Counted from the stretch's first letter, positions 17,252 through 26,704 are shown. The stretch is DNA of 64,000 nt from Paenibacillus sp. FSL R7-0204 (GCF_038002225.1 NZ_JBBOCA010000001.1:868001-932000), one strand, 5' to 3'. Notes: generated from the sequence alone by a model not told the origin. Numbers and translations are program-made.

Positions 17252-18187
17252 ATGGCACTTGCGGTATTGAGCGATGTTGTGAAGAGATACGACGGTAAGC
17301 TGATTGTGGATCACGTGAATTTCAATATACAGGAGGGTGAAATCTTCGGCCTGCTGGGCCCGAACGGTGCCGGGAAAAGCACGACCATCAGCATGATCTG
17401 CGGACTGCTCCAGGCCGACAGCGGCGAGATCCGGATCGATGGGCTGTCCGTAAGGGAACGGCCGCTTGAGGTGAAGAAGCGGATTGGCCTTGTGCCCCAA
17501 GAGCTGGCATTATACGAGAATATGTCGGCAACCGATAATGTAAGCTTTTTCGGCAGACTCTATGGGCTGCGCGGACAGCTGCTGAAGGAGCGGACCCAAG
17601 AAGCGCTGGAGTTCACAGGCCTAAGCGACCGGGCGAAGGATAAACCGTCCACCTTCTCGGGAGGGATGAAAAGACGGCTGAATATCGCCTGCGCTATTAT
17701 GCACCGGCCGCGCCTGATTATTATGGATGAACCCACAGTCGGTATTGATCCGCAGTCGCGCAATCATATTCTGGAGTCCGTGAAGGCTCTAAATAAGATG
17801 GGGTCGTCGGTGATTTACACCAGCCATTATATGGAGGAGGTAGCTGCGATCTGTGACCGGGTAGCCATTATGGACCAGGGGCATATCATTGCCTGCGGTA
17901 CGGAGAACGAGCTGCGCGAACGGGTGGCCCACGAGGAGAAAATCGTTGTGAAGGCAGCGGGCATCACCCCTGCCTTAGTGAACGAATTGGGGCAGCATCC
18001 CCGGATCAACCGGGTAGAAGCGTTGCAGGATGCGATCGAGCTGTATCTTCCCTCCTCGCAAAGTGCGCTCCAGGATATTCTGTTTATTTTCTCCAAGCAC
18101 CAAGGGGTCATTGCCTCCCTGAATATTGAAGAGCCGGATCTGGAGACCTTGTTCCTTAGTCTGACTGGCCGGACCTTGCGGGACTAG
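17252..18187 (+). CDS. ABC-2 exporter ATPase (LnrL-like)
   Basis: 311 residues from ATG 17252, supported by AAGGGGG seven bases upstream; upstream in-frame starts (17195, 17222) lack a good site. Walker A GPNGAGKST, signature FSGGMKRRLN, Walker B LIIMDEPTVG and the H-loop (YTSHYMEE) are intact. The C-terminal 85 residues are the usual DUF4162-like extension of drug exporters. It is followed at 14 bases by two permease genes. The set of one ATPase plus two different permeases next to a LiaS-type kinase matches B. subtilis LnrLMN, which exports or resists linear polyene antibiotics; the actual substrate here is unknown. Confidence 0.88.
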   Translation: MALAVLSDVVKRYDGKLIVDHVNFNIQEGEIFGLLGPNGAGKSTTISMICGLLQADSGEIRIDGLSVRERPLEVKKRIGLVPQELALYENMSATDNVSFFGRLYGLRGQLLKERTQEALEFTGLSDRAKDKPSTFSGGMKRRLNIACAIMHRPRLIIMDEPTVGIDPQSRNHILESVKALNKMGSSVIYTSHYMEEVAAICDRVAIMDQGHIIACGTENELRERVAHEEKIVVKAAGITPALVNELGQHPRINRVEALQDAIELYLPSSQSALQDILFIFSKHQGVIASLNIEEPDLETLFLSLTGRTLRD

Positions 18188-18201
18188 AGAGGGGGATAGG
18201 T

Positions 18202-19368
18202 GTGAATATCTGGATCATTATGGGGTTTGAGCTGCGCAGACAGCTCCGTTCACGCACATTGCTGCTTAATATGTTCCTGCTGCCGCTGGTGCTGATTTTC
18301 CTCTTGGGCGCTTCACTCTCCGGGGTGGTCGGGGTACAGGGGGCAGATGAGATCAAGCCTGTACGTGTAGCTATCGTGAATAACGGAGGCGGAGGGGCAG
18401 AGACGTCTGCGATCCTTACAGCTTTTCTGGAGACGCCTGAGGTGAAGGGGCTCATTATTCCTGTCAAGACAGAGAGCCGTGAAGCCGCAGAGAGCGGGCT
18501 GCGCACCAGCAAATATGCCTATGGGGTTATTGTTCCTCCGGGCTTTGACCAGGAGGTGCAGAGTGGTAAAAAGGCGAGCCTGGAGTTCATTCTGGGCAGG
18601 AGCCATGACGATAACCGGGTAGCCGGAACCGCCTTCGACAATCTGTTGATGGAGCTGAATTATAAGCAGGCGGCAGCCGTTACCCTTGGACCGCCGGCGT
18701 TTACAGCGACTTCGGCACCTGCCAGTAAGGCGGGGGTGGTGCTGGGGGATCTGAACAATGGCGGGAAGACCTATTCGGCGGCCCAGTTCTATGCAGCGTC
18801 CATGCTGCTGATGTTCCTGATGTACAGCGGACTTACTGTGGCAGCCTCACTTTTTAACGATAAAGAGAACCACACGCTGTTCAGAATCCATTCCATGCCG
18901 GTAAAAGATAGCCATCTGTTCATCGGAAAAATGCTCGGCGTAGGGCTAGTCAGCATCCTGCAATGCCTTACGATTATTCTGCTGTCTGACTGGCTGTTCG
19001 GGGTCTACTGGGGCAACCGCCCGGGACTGCTGCTGCTGTTCTGTCTGCTGATGATTGCCGCCTCAATGACGCTGGGCGTACTGATCTGCCTCTTCAGCCG
19101 GACCTCGGCGACTGCTACGAACATCATTAGTGTCCTGACTATAGTGATGACCTTCGTCAGCGGAGGAATGGCGCCGCTTCCCGATTCCTGGGTGAACAGT
19201 GCAGGTGCATTCACGCTTAACCATTGGGTACAGCAGGCGGTTATCCGGATGATGCTGCATTCCGGTCTGGAGCAGCTTTTGCCGAATCTGTGGGTGATGT
19301 GCTTCATCAGCGCGGCATTATTCGCGGCAGTGATTGTCTCATACCGGAAGGTGGGTTACCGTGGATAA
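18202..19368 (+). CDS. ABC-2 permease (LnrM-like)
   Basis: 388 residues, GTG start with GAGGGGGAT upstream. Topology of the ABC-2 type-3 family: TM1 at about 20-45, a large extracytoplasmic domain (about 46-190), then five helices (about 195-385). The segment LFRIHSMPVKDSHLFIGKMLG is the conserved cytoplasmic coupling region. It probably pairs with the next permease and the preceding ATPase as one heteromeric exporter. Confidence 0.87.
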   Translation: MNIWIIMGFELRRQLRSRTLLLNMFLLPLVLIFLLGASLSGVVGVQGADEIKPVRVAIVNNGGGGAETSAILTAFLETPEVKGLIIPVKTESREAAESGLRTSKYAYGVIVPPGFDQEVQSGKKASLEFILGRSHDDNRVAGTAFDNLLMELNYKQAAAVTLGPPAFTATSAPASKAGVVLGDLNNGGKTYSAAQFYAASMLLMFLMYSGLTVAASLFNDKENHTLFRIHSMPVKDSHLFIGKMLGVGLVSILQCLTIILLSDWLFGVYWGNRPGLLLLFCLLMIAASMTLGVLICLFSRTSATATNIISVLTIVMTFVSGGMAPLPDSWVNSAGAFTLNHWVQQAVIRMMLHSGLEQLLPNLWVMCFISAALFAAVIVSYRKVGYRG

Positions 19369-20521
19369 AATATTAATTATTGCCTGGAATATGATTAGAC
19401 GAAGCATTGGCACCTTCAGGGGGCTTATGGTATTCATTCTGCTTCCCGGCGTAGTGGTGGCAGCGATTATCTCCCTCACCGGAGGGATGGCGGAGGGGCC
19501 GGCAACTGTGCTGTATGCCAACTCGGATACGGGGGTAGCCGGCAGACATTTAATTACGGAGCTGGAGCAGGCCGGAGAATATAAGTTCGAGCCGCGCAGC
19601 GACGAGGCCACTTTGAAGGAAGCGACAATTAAGCAGGAGGGAACGGTGGGGGTGTTCATTCCTGCCGGGTATACTGCCGCCTTACTGGCGGGGGAGCCGC
19701 CGCAGATCAGCATCTATGAGCTGCGGGCAAGTGAGAGCTCAATCATGATGAAGCTGAAGATCACCGCCACTGCCGCTCAGATTGCCGAAGCAGCGCATAC
19801 CGTTACTGCCGCCAGCGGAGGAACAGGCGATATGCAGGCGCAGCTCGCTGCTGTGCTGAAGCAGTCGGAGCAGCATAACGTGGGCAGCACCCGCACCGAT
19901 TATGATCTCTATCCGCGGCAGACGCTGGGCGTGGTTACAGGGATGACGCTTATGTTCCTGATGGCACTGGTGACCAGCTCCGTCTCCCAGATCACGGATG
20001 ACCGCAGAGGGCGTACCATGATGCGCATGTTCAGCGCGCCGGTCCGTTCGTATGAAATTGCGCTTGGCAACTTCCTGGGCAGCTTTCTTGTAGGAATGAT
20101 TCAGATCCTTGTCGTACTGGTTCTGGGAAAATGGGTGCTCCGCTACGATTACGAGATGCCGCTCTTTCTCTACTTCCTGGTTCTGGCGGCCTTCATGCTG
20201 GTATCTATGGGCATCGCCAGCACCGTTGCAGGCCTGATCCGCAATCCGCGTAATGCGGGGATGCTGAATTCGCTGATTCTTACCCCGACCTGTATGCTGG
20301 GCGGCTGCTTCTGGCCCGTCTCTATCATGCCGGAATATATGCAGAAACTGGCCAATTTTACACCGCAGAAGTGGGCCATCCAGGCGGTAGATATTGCCGC
20401 AACCGGCGGCGGCTGGAATGAACTGTGGCTGCCGTTTGCGATCCTGGGCCTGATGGCAGCCGTTCTGCTGGCGATTGGCTCTGCCATTCTCCGTCCGAAT
20501 GAAGCGGGAATCAGCACCTGA
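19361..20521 (+). CDS. ABC-2 permease (LnrN-like)
   Basis: 386 residues from GTG 19361, overlapping the previous stop by 8 bases with GGAAGGTGG upstream. Same layout as its neighbour (TM1, extracytoplasmic domain about 45-200, five further helices) and the related coupling segment MMRMFSAPVRSYEIALGNFLG, showing that the two permeases are diverged paralogues. Translational coupling suggests fixed stoichiometry. No terminator is visible after it. Confidence 0.87.
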   Translation: MDKILIIAWNMIRRSIGTFRGLMVFILLPGVVVAAIISLTGGMAEGPATVLYANSDTGVAGRHLITELEQAGEYKFEPRSDEATLKEATIKQEGTVGVFIPAGYTAALLAGEPPQISIYELRASESSIMMKLKITATAAQIAEAAHTVTAASGGTGDMQAQLAAVLKQSEQHNVGSTRTDYDLYPRQTLGVVTGMTLMFLMALVTSSVSQITDDRRGRTMMRMFSAPVRSYEIALGNFLGSFLVGMIQILVVLVLGKWVLRYDYEMPLFLYFLVLAAFMLVSMGIASTVAGLIRNPRNAGMLNSLILTPTCMLGGCFWPVSIMPEYMQKLANFTPQKWAIQAVDIAATGGGWNELWLPFAILGLMAAVLLAIGSAILRPNEAGIST

Positions 20522-20629
20522 GATTGAAGCGTATCCTTGCTGCTCTACATGTCTAAAACCGACATATTCAAATCGCATAATTATGTGATATGATCGAATC
20601 AAAGGAATATATGACAGGGGGATGCGAGG

Positions 20630-20953
20630 ATGGGCAGCAATAAGCTGGCTTGGACCTGGAAGGTGAAAGAGGAATACTTAGAGGAATATGTACAGATGCA
20701 TCTGGAGCCGTGGCCGGAGATTCTGGAGGAGCACAGCAGGGCAGGCATCCGCAATTATTCGATTTTTCAGAACGGCAACCAGTTCTTCTATTGCTTTGAA
20801 TGTGATGATACGGAAGCTGCATTTGCCTACATCGCCGGGAGTGAGGCCTGCAACCGCTGGAATGCGATCACCTCGAAGATGGTCGAAGGTTCCTTTGATT
20901 TCAACGACGCCGTTCCGATGGTGCCGCTGCGTGAGGTCTTTTATCTGAAGTAG
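20630..20953 (+). CDS. rhaM: L-rhamnose mutarotase family protein
   Basis: 107 residues, the usual family length. It has the dimeric alpha/beta-barrel family pattern: KEEYLEEYVQMHLEPWPEI with the conserved Tyr/His/Trp, NYSIFQNGNQFFYCFEC, and a C-terminal PLREVFYL strand. The enzyme interconverts alpha- and beta-L-rhamnose in catabolism. No other rhamnose catabolic gene (rhaA, rhaB, rhaD) is nearby, so it stands alone here. GGGGGATGCGAGG lies just before the start. Confidence 0.78.
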   Translation: MGSNKLAWTWKVKEEYLEEYVQMHLEPWPEILEEHSRAGIRNYSIFQNGNQFFYCFECDDTEAAFAYIAGSEACNRWNAITSKMVEGSFDFNDAVPMVPLREVFYLK

Positions 20954-21031
20954 TCCGGTTTACAGCAATGTTCATTGGAGCTATACTGGAGAGAATCGTT
21001 TGAAGCGAACTGAATAATTCAGTGTTATTAG

Positions 21032-21068
21032 GAGGAGCCTGTCACCAAGGCTTCTCTTTGTCGTTTTT
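21032..21068 (+). terminator. Probable terminator between rhaM and the antiporter gene
   Basis: Stem GAGGAGCCT / AGGCTTCTC (one mismatch) with a 7-base loop and a T-rich tail that runs close to the next ribosome site. Confidence 0.5.
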
Positions 21069-21090
21069 CGTGTTTTTTAGGAGAAAATGA

Positions 21091-22233
21091 GTGAAATCGC
21101 AAGTGGAATTCATATTGTATTTACTGCTGATTCTATTATTCACCAAGCTGGCCGGGGACTTGTCTGTGCGGCTCGGGCAGCCTGCGGTGCTGGGGAAGCT
21201 GCTGGTCGGCATCCTGCTTGGACCGGCGGTGCTCGGCTGGGTGCAGCCTGGCGGATTCATTCATTACATGTCGGAGATTGGCGTGCTGCTGCTGATGTTC
21301 ATTGCGGGACTGGAGACAGACCTGAGGCAGCTGCGTGAGAACTGGAAGGCGGCTTTTGCGGTAGCTGTGGGCGGCATACTGCTGCCCTTTGCCGGCGGAT
21401 TCGCCATTGGGGAGTGGTTCGGCTTCGCGGATTATAATTCCCTCTTCTTGGGCGTCATTCTCAGCGCTACCTCGGTCAGCATTTCCGTTCAGGTGCTGAA
21501 GGAGATGGACCGGCTGAATTCGCCGGAAGGCTCGACCATTCTGGGGGCGGCGGTGATCGATGACATTCTCGTTGTGATTCTGCTGGCGGTGCTGATGAGC
21601 TTTTTCGGTACGGGGGATAACATTTCCCTAAGTCTTCTGATCGGCCAAAAACTGCTGTTCTTCGCCGTAGCTGTCATTGCCGGCTGGCTGACCGTGCCCC
21701 GCCTGATGCGCTGGCTCGCCCCTTTGCGGGTAACCGAGGCGGTCATGACTGCTGCGCTGGTGATTCTCTTTGCTTATGCGTATTTTGCCGAGAAAATGGG
21801 AATGGCCGGAATCATCGGCGCTTTTGCCGCCGGAATTGCTATTGCCCAGACGCCCTTCAAGCAGGTGGTAGAGTCCAAAGTAGAGCCGATTGCCTATACG
21901 CTGTTTGTGCCGGTCTTTTTTGTGAGCATCGGGCTGAATGTCAGCTTTGAGGGGCTGGGCAGCCACATTCTGTTTGTGGTGGTGTTATCCATGTTCGCTA
22001 TATTGGCCAAATGGCTGGGCGGCGGAATCGGCGCTCGGCTGACCGGGTTCAATACGCGGTCCTCGCTCATTATCGGCGCAGGCATGATCTCCAGAGGCGA
22101 AGTCGCCCTGATTATAGCCGCCACCGGTCTTGCGAGCGGACTGCTGCTGCCACAGTATTTTACCGGCGTGATTATTGCTGTAATGGTAACCACACTCGTC
22201 ACTCCGCCGCTGCTCAAGGGAATGTTCCGGTGA
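21091..22233 (+). CDS. Monovalent cation/proton antiporter, CPA2 family
   Basis: 380 residues with about 12 transmembrane segments and no regulatory C-terminal domain, as in NapA-type Na+/H+ antiporters. The paired Asp ion-binding motif is seen in GAAVIDDILVV (about residues 150-160), and the first unwound helix region in ILLGPAVLG. It would exchange Na+ or K+ for H+ at the cytoplasmic membrane. GTG start at 21091 with TAGGAGAA upstream, spacing 9. Single gene; exact ion unknown. Confidence 0.88.
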   Translation: MKSQVEFILYLLLILLFTKLAGDLSVRLGQPAVLGKLLVGILLGPAVLGWVQPGGFIHYMSEIGVLLLMFIAGLETDLRQLRENWKAAFAVAVGGILLPFAGGFAIGEWFGFADYNSLFLGVILSATSVSISVQVLKEMDRLNSPEGSTILGAAVIDDILVVILLAVLMSFFGTGDNISLSLLIGQKLLFFAVAVIAGWLTVPRLMRWLAPLRVTEAVMTAALVILFAYAYFAEKMGMAGIIGAFAAGIAIAQTPFKQVVESKVEPIAYTLFVPVFFVSIGLNVSFEGLGSHILFVVVLSMFAILAKWLGGGIGARLTGFNTRSSLIIGAGMISRGEVALIIAATGLASGLLLPQYFTGVIIAVMVTTLVTPPLLKGMFR

Positions 22234-22324
22234 CTATTTTTTAAAGAAAATAAGACAATCTCTAAATTTGTGGACCGTGATAATCTTATATAATGGGATG
22301 TACTCAAAAAACGATTAGAGGGGA

Positions 22325-23179
22325 ATGAGTCCAATCCGATCTACAGCTACAACACTGGCGGCAGGTGCGGTCCTGTCGCTTAGCCTACTGCTGGGGTGTA
22401 GCAGCCAAAATACATCCGTCACCAATACTCCGGCGGCAGAACCGGCTTCGTCTGCTTTAGCATCTGCTTCTGCATCGCCGTCTGCAACTCCTACTGCTCC
22501 TGCACAGACTGTATCATCTGCACCAACTGCTTCCGCAGTCACCTCGGAAACTGCATCCGCAACGGCCCCGGCAACTCCAGCCGGCCTCACCAGCCAGTTC
22601 CCGCCGGATGGGCTGGCCGGATCGGTCATTATCGATTCCGTGAATGCCGAAGGGACGGTTCGGGCGAGAACCTCAGCGGGATCAGGCGAACTGCTGATGA
22701 TCTCCGGCAGCCCGGAGGAGCGAGGGCATCTGAATGTGTCCAGCAATGACGGCCTCGAAGGGGAGCAGACGTATCAGGCCGATTACTCCATCGTGTACCG
22801 GGTGGGGAAGCAGGATCAGGTATTGCTTAAGCTGCCTGCCTTCTTATTCGTGCAGCCGACCGACCGCGTCCTGGAGTTTGCAGTCATTCGCTTTAAGGAG
22901 GCAGAGGTATATCTGCTTGCTCCCCAATATAAATCAGGACATGGCCTGGTGGCTTATGCTTTTGCTATGGAGAAGGCGAGCGGAGAAGTGTTTCCGTTAT
23001 CCTTCAAGCAGGGAGAGATCGTACACGATACACTGGTCTATTCAGAGCTGCCGCCGTTCCCGGCCAATCAGAACGAACAGCTAGCGGTGCACTCGCCTGA
23101 GGGTGCCGGGACCGACCCGGAGCTGAAGCCACGGGTGTATGACTTGGATCTGGAGAAGCTGCAATTTGTTGCACAGTAG
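22325..23179 (+). CDS. Putative lipoprotein with Ser/Ala/Thr/Pro linker
   Basis: 284 residues. A signal peptide with lipobox SLLLGC (Cys at about 25) predicts lipidation. It is followed by a low-complexity Ala/Ser/Thr/Pro linker (about 28-95), a wall-spanning type of tether, and a globular domain of about 185 residues rich in beta strands that I do not recognise. Only GAGGGG lies upstream and it is close to the ATG, so the start could be slightly different. A -10-like TATAAT is at 22289. A terminator follows, making it a single-gene unit. Confidence 0.75.
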   Translation: MSPIRSTATTLAAGAVLSLSLLLGCSSQNTSVTNTPAAEPASSALASASASPSATPTAPAQTVSSAPTASAVTSETASATAPATPAGLTSQFPPDGLAGSVIIDSVNAEGTVRARTSAGSGELLMISGSPEERGHLNVSSNDGLEGEQTYQADYSIVYRVGKQDQVLLKLPAFLFVQPTDRVLEFAVIRFKEAEVYLLAPQYKSGHGLVAYAFAMEKASGEVFPLSFKQGEIVHDTLVYSELPPFPANQNEQLAVHSPEGAGTDPELKPRVYDLDLEKLQFVAQ

Positions 23180-23192
23180 CGAAGTAGAGTAA

Positions 23193-23246
23193 AACCTCCC
23201 TTGTATCTGGAGTTTTTCTTCCAGGTAACCAAAGGGAGGTTCTTTA
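23193..23246. terminator. Terminator between convergent lipoprotein and permease genes
   Basis: Stem AACCTCCCTT / AAGGGAGGTT with an inner CTGGA/TCCAG hairpin and TCTTT on the plus strand. Confidence 0.8.
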
Positions 23247-23347
23247 ATATAGTAAGATACTGAAAATCAAAGGGTAGTGATTCAGGAAGCTGGCGGAGGT
23301 ATGTCGGAAACTGCCATACCGCCACATTGCCACGCCTGCCACATCCC

Positions 23348-24145
23348 TCAGTTCCCTGTACTCTCATACCGGGACAACCCGTACCGGAAGACCCCGTAAG
23401 CCGCCGCCGCGCTTCCGATAGCCGCGACAGGGGCGAGGAGCCACCAGCCGGACCAGCCGCTTTTGCCAAAGATATAGGTTGCCGGATAGAAGCTGATGAA
23501 CGAATAGGGCAGCACCGTAGAAATGAAGATGCGGATCGCCTGCGGAAACAGGGTAATCGGGTATTTGGCCAGATCGGACAGATTATGCACCATCAGCGGG
23601 AACGCATTCCCGGCATTGCGAATCCAGAAGGCCGCCGAGTTACCCATGAGATTAATCGATACCCGGATAATGACCGCAGTGACAAACAGCAGGATAAGAA
23701 TGGCGGCCTTGCCCATAGTCCAGTGGATAGGGCTGTGCACAAGCGACTGCCAGATGATCACCCCGCCGATGAGCAGATTGCCGAGTCCGTTAATCCCAAT
23801 CCCCGTACAGAACACCTGAAGAACCACCGGCACCGGCCGCAGCAGATAACGGTCCAGCTCCCCTGTGTTGACGAGCCTGCCCAGCCGCCAGCTTCCTTCG
23901 AAGAACAGCGAACCCGCCCCCTCCGTCAGGAAGATCATGGCGTACATGAAGGTGACCTCCCAGAACTGCCAGCCCTGAATGTCCGGAATCCGGTCATAGA
24001 TCACCCACAGGAACACGAACCCCAATACCTGCGTCAAGGCCGCCGAACACATTAGGATATAAAAGTCTTTGTTATACTCCAGAATCGCCTTAAGCTGCTG
24101 CACATACAGTCTTCTATAGAGATAGAGCATTTGCGATATTTTCAT
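23348..24145 (-). CDS. ABC-2 family permease (second transporter, subunit B)
   Basis: 265 residues, six hydrophobic segments, ABC2_membrane_6 (formerly DUF990) pattern with LVNTGELDRYLLRPVPVVLQ as the coupling region. ATG 24145 is chosen over an upstream in-frame start at 24175 because AAGGAGGA lies six bases before it. It is the last gene of a three-gene operon: ATPase, permease A, permease B. Substrate unknown. Confidence 0.85.
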   Translation of the reverse strand: MKISQMLYLYRRLYVQQLKAILEYNKDFYILMCSAALTQVLGFVFLWVIYDRIPDIQGWQFWEVTFMYAMIFLTEGAGSLFFEGSWRLGRLVNTGELDRYLLRPVPVVLQVFCTGIGINGLGNLLIGGVIIWQSLVHSPIHWTMGKAAILILLFVTAVIIRVSINLMGNSAAFWIRNAGNAFPLMVHNLSDLAKYPITLFPQAIRIFISTVLPYSFISFYPATYIFGKSGWSGWWLLAPVAAIGSAAAAYGVFRYGLSRYESTGN

Positions 24146-24164
24146 TCTGCGTCCTCCTTCAGCC

Positions 24165-24974
24165 TTAGCCTCCATGAATGGTCACCTGGCGGACTGCCCA
24201 GTTCCACATGGCTTTGCCTGCCATCCAGAGCCCTGCTGCCCATAAGAGCTGAAGGGCGATCAGCCTTAGACTCTCCCCGGTATCTGCCTGCTGCAGGAAG
24301 ATCATCGTTGGCGTATGAATGATGGCCTGGAAGGGCAGCAGCAGCGCCAGATTCTCCAGCCAATCCGGGAAAAAGGCCAGCGGCACCAGCGCGCCCGACA
24401 GCAGGTTGGTAAGCGCAATCCGCGTCCAGACAATTCCCAGTGATCCCGTGGACCAGAAGCATAACAGAGCTGCCAGATAGACCACGCCGAATTTGACCAC
24501 AACCGCGCAGAGCAGACTGACCGCAAACAGCAGATAGACGATCGGCGAGTGGGGGAAGGTCACTCCGGTAAGGAAGGTGGCGAACACGATCAGCAGAACC
24601 GTACTTATCGCCCCCTCCAGCAGGCTCGCCCCCAAGGTCTCGGCGAATCGGGCCGTCTGGAAATCAATCGGCTTCAGCAGGTCCATGGCGACGCTGCCAT
24701 CCAGGATTTTGCCGGAGATGGCGGTCTCGGAATACCAGGACAAGACGGAATTGGCCAGAAAGGTCACCAGCAGATAGGTTTTCATCTGATCCCAGGAGTA
24801 GCCGCCTACCGCCTCGCGCCCGCCATAGATTCCCTGCCAGAGGAAGAAGATCGCTACGAGATTAATGGAGTTTGCGAGTAAATTAATGATATAGGAGTTC
24901 CGGTAAGCCATCACATTTTGCAGAGAGCGATTGGCAATGCTTCTGTATTTGTTAAGCCGGGCTGCTGTCATCAT
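24165..24974 (-). CDS. ABC-2 family permease (second transporter, subunit A)
   Basis: 269 residues with six hydrophobic segments, paralogous to the following permease: KILDGSVAMDLLKPIDFQTA corresponds to its GELDRYLLRP region. Starts with adjacent ATG codons and overlaps the end of the ATPase gene by 23 bases, showing tight coupling. The two permeases likely form a heterodimer. Confidence 0.85.
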   Translation of the reverse strand: MMTAARLNKYRSIANRSLQNVMAYRNSYIINLLANSINLVAIFFLWQGIYGGREAVGGYSWDQMKTYLLVTFLANSVLSWYSETAISGKILDGSVAMDLLKPIDFQTARFAETLGASLLEGAISTVLLIVFATFLTGVTFPHSPIVYLLFAVSLLCAVVVKFGVVYLAALLCFWSTGSLGIVWTRIALTNLLSGALVPLAFFPDWLENLALLLPFQAIIHTPTMIFLQQADTGESLRLIALQLLWAAGLWMAGKAMWNWAVRQVTIHGG

Positions 24975-26007
24975 GGTGCGCCTGCCCCCTTGCTCCCCGG
25001 TGCTCGTTCAAGTCCAGATGGCCGTCATAGACTGCCTTAATGACCTGCTCAATATGGGTATCCTCCATGCGGAAATCGAGTACCTCCCCATGCTTCATCA
25101 CCCGGCTAACCACTTCACTGGCCGTATATTCATACCGGTCAAAAGTGACCGAGAACTCCTGGCTGCTCTGCTGTTCCAGCTTCAGCCCGGGACTCTGCTC
25201 CAGCAGCGCGTATAACTCCGGCACCCCGGAGCGCACCTGGAAGAAGATGACGCGGTTTTTGGCAAAACGGGCCTTGACCTCGCTCAGCGTACCGTCATAA
25301 ATGATCGTGCCGTGATCGATAATGACCAGCCGCTTGCACAGGTCCTCGATGTCGCCCAGATCATGGGTCGTCAGCATCACGGTCGTCTGCTGCTCCTGGT
25401 TGATCTGCTTGATGAACCCGCGGATCTTCTCCTTCACGGATACATCAAGGCCAATCGTCGGCTCATCGAGATACAAAATCGGCGGATTATGCAGCAGGGC
25501 TGCGGCCAGATCGGCACGCATGCGCTGACCCAGCGAGAGCTTCCGCGCAGACAGGTGTATGAATTCGCTCATCCCGAGCATTTCGGTGAACAAGTCCATG
25601 TTCTTCCTGTAGAGGGCATCCGGAATCTGATAAATATCCTTCAGCAGCGAAAAGGACTCGGCAATCGGAATATCCCACCACAGCTGGGTGCGCTGCCCGA
25701 AGACTGCGCCGATCTGGGCGGCGTTTTCCATTCTTTTGCGGTACGGATTGATCCCGTTCACCGAGATACTCCCGGAGGAAGGCATCAGAATGCCGGTCAG
25801 CATCTTGATGGTGGTCGATTTACCGGCACCATTCGGTCCCACGTAGGCCACCGTCTCCCCTGCTTCAATCCTCAGATCCAGCGGCTTGACCGCTACTTTC
25901 TCGATATGCCGGGGCAGGAACAGATGCTTCACCGCTCCCTTAAGGCCCGGCTCCTTCACCGCCTGCATAAAGGACTTACTCAGTCCTCTCACTTCAATCA
26001 TACTCAA
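24952..26007 (-). CDS. ABC transporter ATPase (second transporter)
   Basis: 351 residues. Walker A GPNGAGKSTT, signature LSLGQRMRADLAAALL, Walker B ILYLDEPTIGLD and H-loop TTHDLGD are intact; the long N-terminus (FMQAVKEPGLKGAVKHLF) and the region after Walker A (RTQLWWDIP) are typical of ATPases that go with DUF990-type permeases. TTG 26007 fits AGGAGGG best (seven bases); the in-frame ATG at 26001 is the alternative. First gene of the three-gene operon. Confidence 0.88.
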   Translation of the reverse strand: MSMIEVRGLSKSFMQAVKEPGLKGAVKHLFLPRHIEKVAVKPLDLRIEAGETVAYVGPNGAGKSTTIKMLTGILMPSSGSISVNGINPYRKRMENAAQIGAVFGQRTQLWWDIPIAESFSLLKDIYQIPDALYRKNMDLFTEMLGMSEFIHLSARKLSLGQRMRADLAAALLHNPPILYLDEPTIGLDVSVKEKIRGFIKQINQEQQTTVMLTTHDLGDIEDLCKRLVIIDHGTIIYDGTLSEVKARFAKNRVIFFQVRSGVPELYALLEQSPGLKLEQQSSQEFSVTFDRYEYTASEVVSRVMKHGEVLDFRMEDTHIEQVIKAVYDGHLDLNEHRGARGQAHHDDSSPA

Positions 26008-26149
26008 GCTTAACCCTCCTGTTCATTACTTTGAAAGCGTTACCGCAGATGGCTGCGGAGAAAATATCTGAATCCTCAGCGATCTGAAAGACGTAAGAGT
26101 AAATATATCACTGAGCCGATGTCGAAAACTATCAGTTTAGGTCGATTTT

Positions 26150-26202
26150 GCAAAAAAAAGCGGCAACCCCGGATAGACTACACCAGCCGGGATTTACCGC
26201 TC
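26150..26202 (-). terminator. Terminator overlapping the end of the small membrane protein gene
   Basis: On the minus strand a nested stem AGCGG / CCGCT with CCCGG / CCGGG inside is followed by a run of eight T (A at 26152-26159 on plus). Its 5' arm lies within the last codons of the gene. Confidence 0.65.
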
Positions 26203-26528
26203 CGCTTAAGCAGAGTCTGGGCGGCGAACCCTACCAGCAGGGGAAGCGCCAGTTGAACCTCAAGTCTCCAGTCTACCGCATACAGGTCTACGAGGTTAAT
26301 CTGCTTCAACAATACATAGGTCACGTTGTATAAGAGGAATGAACAGCTGAAGGTGAGCAGAGGAATCAGATATAATGTCCTTTTGTTCTGCAGCAGCCGG
26401 TATCCCGCAAGGGTTAAGAGTGAATAGCTGGCCATGATGAGCAGGGCATAATTACCTCCGAAGCGCAGGAATGACACCATGGCGGTAGCCAGATTAAGGG
26501 CAGCCGATAGATAGCCGATGCGAAGCAT
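26178..26528 (-). CDS. Small integral membrane protein, unknown function
   Basis: 116 residues with four predicted membrane helices (about 4-20, 25-43, 50-72, 88-105) and a basic C-terminus. Real gene because AGGAGG sits six bases before the ATG and a terminator follows. I do not recognise a family. It is a single-gene unit next to an ABC operon on the same strand; no functional link is evident. Confidence 0.72.
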   Translation of the reverse strand: MLRIGYLSAALNLATAMVSFLRFGGNYALLIMASYSLLTLAGYRLLQNKRTLYLIPLLTFSCSFLLYNVTYVLLKQINLVDLYAVDWRLEVQLALPLLVGFAAQTLLKRSGKSRLV

Positions 26529-26622
26529 GTCGAACCTCCTGGAATGATGTAGAAATATAAGATGAACAGATTTCTACATTTTACAGCGCTAACGCGGGGA
26601 TTTACAGATCCAATACTGAATG

Positions 26623-26651
26623 TTCATTATTCCGTAATTGTATGTTATAAT
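26623..26651 (+). promoter_or_regulatory. Candidate sigma-A promoter for the LuxR-type regulator
   Basis: TATAAT at 26646-26651 with a weak -35 TTCATT at 26623-26628, spacer 17, some 50 bases upstream of the start codon. Confidence 0.4.
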
Positions 26652-26704
26652 GCTTTCTTTTAAAATTGATGATATAGGAATTGGTAAATATGGAGGGATC
26701 GTTT

